Translations under genes and position numbers: made by a program
Notes under the pieces: model-generated
What the model was told of the DNA's origin: nothing
The model's input: only the letters and a program-made list of their open reading frames with translations
Database searches by the model: none
From: Adlercreutzia caecimuris B7
Lineage (GTDB): Bacteria; Actinomycetota; Coriobacteriia; Coriobacteriales; Eggerthellaceae
Direction: 5' to 3'
NCBI RefSeq assembly: GCF_000403355.2
Contig: NZ_KE159646.1
Coordinates: forward strand, 638,424-702,423
DNA length: 64,000 bases
Shown here: positions 58,415 to 64,000 of the stretch, in pieces
How the letters are laid out: each line of letters opens with the position of its first letter
Numbering within the stretch: the stretch's first letter is position 1

Positions 58415-58753
58415 TTAGGGAATCGTCGCGTTCTCGGCTGCGACGGGCGCAGCGGCAAGCCCCGCGCGGGGCTCGACGGCGAAACGGATGGCCGTGCGGT
58501 ACTCGCCGTCGATGACGATATCGGCGAAAGAGGGAATGCAGCAGATCTCGATGCCCACCGGCGAGAGAAACCCGCGTGAGATGGCCACGGCCTTCACCGC
58601 CTGGTTGACAGCGCCGGCGCCGACGGCCTGAATCTCGACAGTGGCGCCGTCCTTGATCATGCCGGCAATCGCGCCGGCCACCGAAGCGGGAGAAGATTTC
58701 GAGGAGACCTTGAGACAGCCGATAGCGGGCTTGGGTTCTGTAATGGTTGGCAC
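58415..58753 (-). CDS. spoVS: SpoVS-family protein
   Basis: 112 residues, GTG 58753 after AAGGAACAGCGAC. The SpoVS/Alba-like core is complete: LKVSSKSSPASVAGAIAGMIKDGATVEIQAVGAGAVNQAVKAVAISRGFL. In Bacillus SpoVS affects sporulation and division; in non-sporulating Actinobacteria the role is less clear but probably nucleic-acid related. A 25-residue Ala-rich tail extends beyond the usual 86 residues. It lies upstream of miaB on the same strand. Confidence 0.93.
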   Translation of the reverse strand: MPTITEPKPAIGCLKVSSKSSPASVAGAIAGMIKDGATVEIQAVGAGAVNQAVKAVAISRGFLSPVGIEICCIPSFADIVIDGEYRTAIRFAVEPRAGLAAAPVAAENATIP

Positions 58754-58892
58754 GTCGCTGTTCCTTGTCCTGCGGGGCGCGAATACTGATACATTGAAAG
58801 TTCGTTTCATGCTGAATATCAGGGGGCAGCCTGGTGTTCAAACGTTATTATTCTACCTAATCGCCAGAAGGCGCGCAACAGGCGGTCGGATC
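58754..58892. other. Short intergenic stretch
   Basis: Contains an AT patch (TTCAAACGTTATTATTCTACC) suited to the spoVS-miaB-miaA promoter on the - strand. Nothing else recognised. Confidence 0.4.
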
Positions 58893-59972
58893 CTAATCCA
58901 TCTTGTGGATGGGAATGGTTATGCGAATGGCGTCAGGCGTCGCCGACACATGGGGCCGCCCGACGCCGTCGAGAAAGTAGCGCCGCGCGATGGGCCCCAT
59001 AGCCTGCTCGGCCGCATCGGCGAGGAGCGCCGCGTCCTCATCGGCCAGCCGCAGCTTGCGGGCATCGCCCTTGGGACGGGGAGCGGCAGATGCCCGTACA
59101 GCGGGAAAGCTCTCCTGCTGGAGTCGATCGGTCAGCGAGCTGGCCGGCCCGATCGTGCCATCTAGTATGCGCCGGGCGGAACGCGCAGAGAGCGGAAGGC
59201 CCGTTCCGTCGCACCAGGCGGCCAGATCGTCGGGGCTTGCGAGGAGGGCCGGCTGCTTTACCAAGGGAAATTCGCTCACCTCGCCGGGGAAGGCCCTCAG
59301 GGCCGCCGAGGTGGTGGCCATGCCGAACTCGTAGAGGGTCGCGGCGATATCGACAGGCGTGCCGATGTGCACAGCGCAATCGTTGCGATGCTCGAGGGCG
59401 AACTCGGCTGCCGTGCGCAGGATGTTCTTCGGCCCGCGCATACAGAAGGAGCCCTCCCCACTTGCCTCGAAGCGCGGGAAGGTCGATTGGTCGGTCTTCT
59501 CGCCGAGCTGGGAGAGATCGGTTTCAACCGATATGCTCGTCCCGAGGCCAGGGGCCGAGCGGGCCACCCGCGCGTATCGAGCGTTTGCGGAGATTGAGTA
59601 GAGGGCCATGCCCCGGCCGTGCATGCCCCACTTGTCCATATGGGCCGTATCGAGCTTCGAGGTGACGCGTGGTTCGAAGATGCGATCGTGAAGCGCGGCG
59701 GGGATGCCGTCGCCATCGTCGATGACGGTGATGAGGCGTGCGCCTTCGGTGCGCTGGGTTGCAAGGAAGATGTGCCGCGCACCCGCATCTCGGGCATTGC
59801 GCAGAAGCTCGATGACGATATCCTCGCTCGATCGAATGTCCTGGGCCGCCTGTCGGCGTTCGGCTTCGGAGGAGCGCAAACGAACGAAGCCGTCCCCGAG
59901 GTCGGCTTCGACTCGGAGACGGCTCTCACCGCATACGGTGTCGATGAAATGGGACAGATCGGAGTCGGTCAT
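58893..59972 (-). CDS. GHKL-type (HSP90-like) ATPase of unknown function
   Basis: 359 residues. The GHKL ATP-binding motifs are present: N box VIELLRNARDAGAR, G1 DDGDGIPAALHDRIFEP, and GMHGRGMALYSIS (G2). There is no kinase dimerisation His box and no receiver or MutL/HSP90 C-terminal domain; the remaining 180 residues are unassigned. It follows rny by 3 bases and so shares its transcript. It may act in RNA or DNA metabolism, inferred only from its neighbour. It appears to be a stand-alone member. Confidence 0.75.
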   Translation of the reverse strand: MTDSDLSHFIDTVCGESRLRVEADLGDGFVRLRSSEAERRQAAQDIRSSEDIVIELLRNARDAGARHIFLATQRTEGARLITVIDDGDGIPAALHDRIFEPRVTSKLDTAHMDKWGMHGRGMALYSISANARYARVARSAPGLGTSISVETDLSQLGEKTDQSTFPRFEASGEGSFCMRGPKNILRTAAEFALEHRNDCAVHIGTPVDIAATLYEFGMATTSAALRAFPGEVSEFPLVKQPALLASPDDLAAWCDGTGLPLSARSARRILDGTIGPASSLTDRLQQESFPAVRASAAPRPKGDARKLRLADEDAALLADAAEQAMGPIARRYFLDGVGRPHVSATPDAIRITIPIHKMD

Positions 59973-59975
59973 GAA

Positions 59976-61568
59976 CTACTTCGCGTAATCGACCGCACGG
60001 CTCTCGCGGATGACGACAACCTTGACCTGGCCCGGATACTGCATCTCGTTTTCGATCTGCTGGGCGATATCATGGGCAAGCACAACGGATGCGGCCTCGT
60101 CGACCACCTCGGGCTCTACCATGACGCGCACCTCGCGGCCGGCCTGGATGGCGTAAGTGCGCTCCACGCCCGCATGGGCATTGGCGATCTCCTCGAGCTT
60201 TTCCAGACGCTTGATGTAGGCGTCGAGCGTCTCCTTGCGAGCGCCGGGGCGGGCCGCCGAAACGGCATCTGCGGCCTGGATGAGCACGTCGATGACAGAG
60301 TTCGGCTCGATATCGTTGTGGTGGGCCTCGATGGCGTGAACGATTTCGGGGCGCTCGCCGAAGCGACGGGCAAGATCGGCGCCGATGACGGCATGGCTGC
60401 CTTCGACTTCGTGGTCGACCGCCTTGCCCAGATCATGCAGAAGACCGGCGCGCTTGACCGGGATGGGATCGAGGCCGAGCTCGGAGGCCATCACCGAGGC
60501 GAGGTAGGCCACCTCAAGCGAGTGGTTCAGCACGTTCTGCCCGAAGGAGGTGCGGTAGCGCAGACGACCGAGGGTGTTGACCAGCTCGGGATGCAGATCA
60601 TGGATGCCGGCGTCGAAGGAGGCCTGTTCGCCCGCTTCCTGAACACGCTGGTTCACCAGCTTCACAGCCTTGCCGTACATCTCCTCGATGCGCGCCGGGT
60701 GAATACGCCCGTCAGCGATGAGGTTCTCCATCGTGACGCGCCCGATTTCGCGGCGCACCGGGTCGAAGCAGGAGATGGTGACGCATTCCGGGGTATCGTC
60801 GATAATGAGGTTCGTGCCCGTGAGCTGCTCGAAGGAGCGGATGTTGCGGCCCTCGCGCCCGATGATGCGGCCCTTGAGGTCGTCGGAGGGAATATGGATG
60901 GTGGAGACGGTGGACTCGGCCGAATGATCGGCGGCCACGCGCTGGATGGCGAGGCTCAAGATCTCGCGGGCCTTCTTGTCGGCCTCCGCCTTCGTGCGCG
61001 TCTCGGCATCGCGGATAATGACGGCGGACTCGCGGGTCACGTCGTCGCGGATGGTCTCCAGAAGCTCGGCCTTGGCCTCTTCCGGACTCATGCCCGCGGC
61101 CCGCTCGAGGGCTTGGTTGATTTCGATCTGAGCCTCCTCGCGATGGCGTTCGATGGCGTTTTCCGCCTCGTTCACATCGCGTTCGCGGCGCTCCACCTGC
61201 CCCTGGAGCGAGGAAAGCTGGTGCTCGCGTGCGTCGAGGGACTCGACGCGGCGGTCGAGGGATTCCTCGCGCTGGGCGAGCGTCTCCTCGCGTTGGGCAA
61301 CACGGCTCTCGGCGGAGCGCACCTCGCGCATGCGCTCCTTTTTCTCCTCTTCCAGCTCCTGGCGGTAGCGCAGGGCCTGGTCCTTCGCCTCGATCTCCGC
61401 TTCTCGGCGCATCGTCTCCGCTTGCTTCCGCGCGTCCTCGACCAGGTTGGCAGCCTCGCCGGCAGCCTGCTTGTTGGAAGACGCGGCCATGAAACGATTG
61501 ACGATGAAACCGAGGACGATGCCGACGATGGCGACGGCGATGACAACGACGATCATCACGGGATCCAT
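59976..61568 (-). CDS. rny: Ribonuclease Y
   Basis: 530 residues from ATG 61568 (AAAGGAGGAATCACG upstream). N-terminal membrane anchor (about 4-24), a long coiled coil (about 30-195), a KH domain ([26 protein letters not shown]) and an HD domain ([21 protein letters not shown]) with the metal-binding His-Asp. RNase Y is the main endonuclease that starts mRNA decay in many Gram-positive bacteria, on the inner membrane face. It forms an operon with the GHKL ATPase gene. Confidence 0.97.
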   Translation of the reverse strand: MDPVMIVVVIAVAIVGIVLGFIVNRFMAASSNKQAAGEAANLVEDARKQAETMRREAEIEAKDQALRYRQELEEEKKERMREVRSAESRVAQREETLAQREESLDRRVESLDAREHQLSSLQGQVERRERDVNEAENAIERHREEAQIEINQALERAAGMSPEEAKAELLETIRDDVTRESAVIIRDAETRTKAEADKKAREILSLAIQRVAADHSAESTVSTIHIPSDDLKGRIIGREGRNIRSFEQLTGTNLIIDDTPECVTISCFDPVRREIGRVTMENLIADGRIHPARIEEMYGKAVKLVNQRVQEAGEQASFDAGIHDLHPELVNTLGRLRYRTSFGQNVLNHSLEVAYLASVMASELGLDPIPVKRAGLLHDLGKAVDHEVEGSHAVIGADLARRFGERPEIVHAIEAHHNDIEPNSVIDVLIQAADAVSAARPGARKETLDAYIKRLEKLEEIANAHAGVERTYAIQAGREVRVMVEPEVVDEAASVVLAHDIAQQIENEMQYPGQVKVVVIRESRAVDYAK

Positions 61569-61768
61569 CGTGATTCCTCCTTTCATCTGGGCTTTTATAC
61601 CCAATTGATGTCATAAAAAATGCCCGTGGCCGGGCAAGAGCGTATGCATGCGAGGACATTCGATGTATATCGTTGTCTATATCAAATACCCCGACGGGTA
61701 CATCTGCTCAAAAAGCCACAATGGACAGTATACCCGATGAAGCGAAGAAAAGAACCCCTCAATGGACG

Positions 61769-61816
61769 AGAGGCCGCTCGCGCGGGCGCCCCTTGGCGCC
61801 ATGCGAGCGGCCCCTC
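61769..61816 (-). terminator. Terminator of the recA-recX operon
   Basis: AGGCCGCTCGC pairs with GCGAGCGGCC; an inner GCGCC/GGCGC stem is nested. On the - strand it is followed by TTCTTTTCTT after a short gap. Confidence 0.65.
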
Positions 61817-61827
61817 CCCTTTTCGAG

Positions 61828-62487
61828 TTAGCGCACCCCAGTCTCTTCCGACCAGCGCCGTGCGGCCGTGACGGCTACATCGGTGTCGAATCCCTGGGTA
61901 ACCAGCTTGCGGAACGCTGCCTCGCGCGCCCGCTTGGCCCGCGGCGGGCGGCGCCGCAGAAGCGCCAGCGCGCGATCTACCTCCGCGTCCAGGCCGCGGG
62001 CGGTATGCTCCTGCCATGCCGCAAGGCTGCTCGGATCGATGCCGAGCTTCTCGATCTCGGACTCGGCATCGCGCAGCCCGCGCCCTGCGGAGAGCTTCGC
62101 GCGGATAAGGGCATCCCCGTAGCGACGATCGTCGATAGCCCGCACGCGCACCGCGCGCTTGAGCGCCTCTTCGACGACCTCGGGCGGATACTCGTCTTTT
62201 AGCAGGCGCTCGCGCACGTAGGCGCTGGAGCGCTCGCGTGCCGAGGCCCAGCGGAGGATCTTGCGAAAAGCAGCCTCTGCCGTTTTCGTTTCCGTCTCCG
62301 CGGAATTTCCCGGCCGATCGCCGCGATCGTCGCACAAGGCCTCCTCGTAGCCTGGATCGAGGTGGCCAGAGGGCGCCGGAGCGCATTGGCTCGTGCGGGG
62401 GGCCACGCCCTCCGGCTCGTCCTGGCCCGCCTCGATGGCCTCGACGGCGGCTCGAAGCTGCGAGAGTATGTCAGACCGAGCGGCCAT
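61828..62487 (-). CDS. recX: Regulatory protein RecX
   Basis: 219 residues from ATG 62487, one base after the recA stop codon. Three RecX three-helix repeats cover the last 155 residues (AFRKILRWASARERSSAYVRERLLKDEYPPEVVEEAL, DDRRYGDALIRAKL..., ARKLVTQGFDTDVA). The first 60 residues are an acidic, Pro-rich extension not found in E. coli RecX. It blocks or trims RecA filaments, which tempers the SOS response. Co-transcription with recA is the common order. Confidence 0.93.
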   Translation of the reverse strand: MAARSDILSQLRAAVEAIEAGQDEPEGVAPRTSQCAPAPSGHLDPGYEEALCDDRGDRPGNSAETETKTAEAAFRKILRWASARERSSAYVRERLLKDEYPPEVVEEALKRAVRVRAIDDRRYGDALIRAKLSAGRGLRDAESEIEKLGIDPSSLAAWQEHTARGLDAEVDRALALLRRRPPRAKRAREAAFRKLVTQGFDTDVAVTAARRWSEETGVR

Positions 62488-62488
62488 C

Positions 62489-63547
62489 CTACTTCTTCTT
62501 GCCGGGCGTCTTGGGGGCGGGGCTGAACGAATCGCCCTCGGCCGGAGCCTCGATAATGGGAATCTCGTAGGCCTCGCGCACCTTCGTCTCGAGTTCCTCA
62601 CGCAGGTCGGGATTCTCCTTCAGCGTCTGCTTCGCCGCCTCGCGGCCCTGGCCCAGCCGCTCCTCGCCGTAGGTATACCAGGCGCCGGACTTCTTGGCCA
62701 CGCCGCATTCCACGGCCATATCCACGATGCAGCCCTCGCGCGAGATGCCCTCGCCGTACATAAGATCGAACTCGGCCTGGCGGAAGGGGGGTGCCACTTT
62801 GTTCTTCACGACCTTGGCACGCACGCGGTTGCCCACCACATCGCCGTTCTGCTTAATGGAGTCGATGCGTCGGATGTCGATGCGCACCGAGGAGAAGAAC
62901 TTGAGAGCACGGCCGCCGGTGGTGGTCTCCGGATTGCCGAACATCACGCCGATCTTCTCACGCAGCTGGTTGATGAAAATGCACGTGGTATTCGACTTGG
63001 AGAGCGATCCGGCGAGCTTGCGCAGCGCCTGGGACATGAGGCGGGCCTGCAGACCCACCGTGGTGTCGCCCATCTCGCCCTCGATCTCGGCGCGGGGCAC
63101 CAGCGCCGCCACGGAGTCGACGATGACGCAGTCGATGGCTCCGCTGCGCACGAGCATGTCGCAAATTTCCAGGGCCTGCTCGCCAGTGTCGGGCTGGGAG
63201 ATGAGCACCTCGTCGATATCGACGCCGATGCGGGCGGCATAGACCGGATCGAGCGCGTGCTCCGCGTCGATGAAGGCGACGATGCCGCCGAGAGCCTGGG
63301 CCTCGGCGAGAATCTGGAGGGCGAGGGTCGTCTTGCCCGAAGACTCGGGACCGTAGATCTCGATGATGCGCCCGCGCGGCACGCCGCCGATGCCGAGCGC
63401 CGCATCCAGCGGGAGGGCTCCAGTGGGGATGACGCCGATATTCAGATCGCCGCCGCCTTCCCCGAGCGTCATGATGGAGCCCTTGCCGAACTTCGACTCG
63501 ATCTGGTCCGTGGTGAGTTTGAGCATCTTTTCTTTGTCTTCGTTCAT
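62489..63547 (-). CDS. recA: Recombinase RecA
   Basis: 352 residues. Walker [14 protein letters not shown], Walker [10 protein letters not shown], the DNA-binding loop L2 with [23 protein letters not shown] and IDAEHALD are complete. It catalyses strand exchange and activates LexA self-cleavage. A strong promoter with a LexA box lies just upstream (63598-63625). recX follows. The length is that of a typical bacterial RecA. Confidence 0.98.
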   Translation of the reverse strand: MNEDKEKMLKLTTDQIESKFGKGSIMTLGEGGGDLNIGVIPTGALPLDAALGIGGVPRGRIIEIYGPESSGKTTLALQILAEAQALGGIVAFIDAEHALDPVYAARIGVDIDEVLISQPDTGEQALEICDMLVRSGAIDCVIVDSVAALVPRAEIEGEMGDTTVGLQARLMSQALRKLAGSLSKSNTTCIFINQLREKIGVMFGNPETTTGGRALKFFSSVRIDIRRIDSIKQNGDVVGNRVRAKVVKNKVAPPFRQAEFDLMYGEGISREGCIVDMAVECGVAKKSGAWYTYGEERLGQGREAAKQTLKENPDLREELETKVREAYEIPIIEAPAEGDSFSPAPKTPGKKK

Positions 63548-63597
63548 GGATTCTCCTTGTCTGGGCCATCATACGAACAAGTGGCCGTTTTCACTCT

Positions 63598-63625
63598 ATT
63601 ATACGAACAGACGTATGATCGTCAA
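63598..63625 (-). promoter_or_regulatory. SOS-controlled recA promoter
   Basis: Read on the - strand: TTGACG (63625-63620), 16-base spacer, TATAAT (63603-63598). The spacer contains a LexA-like box, CGAACAGACGTATG on the + strand (63604-63617), which matches the consensus at 12 of 14 positions. A related TACGAACAAG lies at 63572. Confidence 0.8.
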
Positions 63626-63745
63626 GACCTATCTTTGCAGATTGGAACACTTCGACGATGCGAGCGCCATGATAGCTCCACACAACCGTGAAACGATGCC
63701 CGGACTGTCCCGAAAGCGACCGTCCCCGAACCGCACATCAGTCGC

Positions 63746-63782
63746 AAAAAAGCGGGGGCGGCCCTACGAGCACCGTCCCCGC
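63746..63782 (-). terminator. Terminator of cinA
   Basis: GCGGGGGCGG/CCGTCCCCGC stem; on the - strand it is followed by six Ts. Confidence 0.88.
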
Positions 63783-63801
63783 TCTCCAACGGCGCCTCGC
63801 C

Positions 63802-64000
63802 CTAGCAGGCCGCCTCGATGGCCTGGAGCGCCGCGAGCACCGTCTGCAGGCGCACAACCTCGCGACCGCCTTCGAAATGATGGCACGTCGCGTGGCCGCC
63901 CTTGACGGTGGCGCAGCCGACCCACACGGTTCCCACCGGCTTGCCGGGCTCGGCTCCCCCCGGCCCGGCAATGCCCGTCACCGACACGGCGACATCGCTG
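63802..64000 (-). CDS. cinA: CinA C-terminal domain (nicotinamide-nucleotide amidase type), partial
   Basis: Only the last 66 or so residues are in the window; the 5' end lies beyond 64000. The string [23 protein letters not shown] is the signature of the CinA C-terminal domain (PncC-type nicotinamide mononucleotide deamidase). In many Gram-positive genomes cinA directly precedes recA, as here. A terminator separates it from the recA promoter. Whether the N-terminal MoaB-like domain is present cannot be seen. Confidence 0.9.
   Translation of the reverse strand, partial: SDVAVSVTGIAGPGGAEPGKPVGTVWVGCATVKGGHATCHHFEGGREVVRLQTVLAALQAIEAAC

Noticed and set aside
1..64000. tRNA or rRNA genes
   Set aside because: No cloverleaf with a TTC-loop pattern or rRNA core was recognised on either strand by reading; a covariance-model scan could still find one.

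Overview
The window is high-GC DNA of a monoderm actinobacterium, most likely class Coriobacteriia (Eggerthellaceae-like gut anaerobe). This is inferred from the chromosomal block (dut, nrdR, lexA, hflX, miaA, miaB, spoVS, an unnamed GHKL ATPase, rny, recX, recA, cinA), from cell-wall-anchored Cna_B/VaFE surface proteins with a class B-like sortase, and from the absence of outer-membrane functions. No rRNA, tRNA or CRISPR array is visible.

Region 1 (1 to about 46,600) is the right part of an integrative conjugative element (ICE) whose left end lies outside the window. On the + strand it opens with a mating-pore module: the VirB4 C-terminus, a membrane-bound lytic transglycosylase/NlpC-P60 wall hydrolase, a small membrane protein, a VirB6/TrbL-like polytopic protein, an LtrC-like protein and a 2147-residue polyvalent protein. 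Two surface operons follow. The first is a small anchored protein, a 1270-residue Cna_B adhesin and a sortase. The second is a 1719-residue VaFE/SpaA adhesin and a lipoprotein. Both operons start behind an identical 20-base box, and all three anchored proteins end in [YW]A[KP]TG. Next come small cargo genes, a Phd/Doc toxin-antitoxin pair, topoisomerase III and an SOS-box-controlled Y-family polymerase that is frameshifted. On the - strand are accessory genes, the relaxase and MobC with a hairpin-rich oriT candidate, DUF3846 and DUF2786 proteins, a double-HTH regulator, SSB, a ParA/partner pair and a tyrosine recombinase. A promoter-plus-hairpin module recurs three times (18409, 20311, 29205).

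Region 2 (46,663 to 52,160) is a complete-looking filamentous phage (inovirus) prophage. It carries a candidate ssDNA-binding protein, small virion and membrane proteins, a major coat protein followed by a UUCG terminator, a repeat-bearing pIII-like adsorption protein, a pVI-like protein, a short Zot ATPase and an HUH rolling-circle Rep. It has no integrase and no secretin. A 22-base direct repeat that forms the right half of dif-like (XerC/XerD) sites bounds it, and a third dif-like site lies beside the right end. This suggests integration by the host Xer recombinases. A degraded 77-base fragment related to one of its genes sits next to the ICE oriT candidate.

Region 3 (52,200 to 64,000) is ordinary chromosome rich in SOS genes. 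lexA is divergent from a predicted 23-residue membrane peptide with two LexA boxes between them, and recA has a LexA box inside its promoter. The ICE polymerase has its own LexA box, so element and host may share SOS control.
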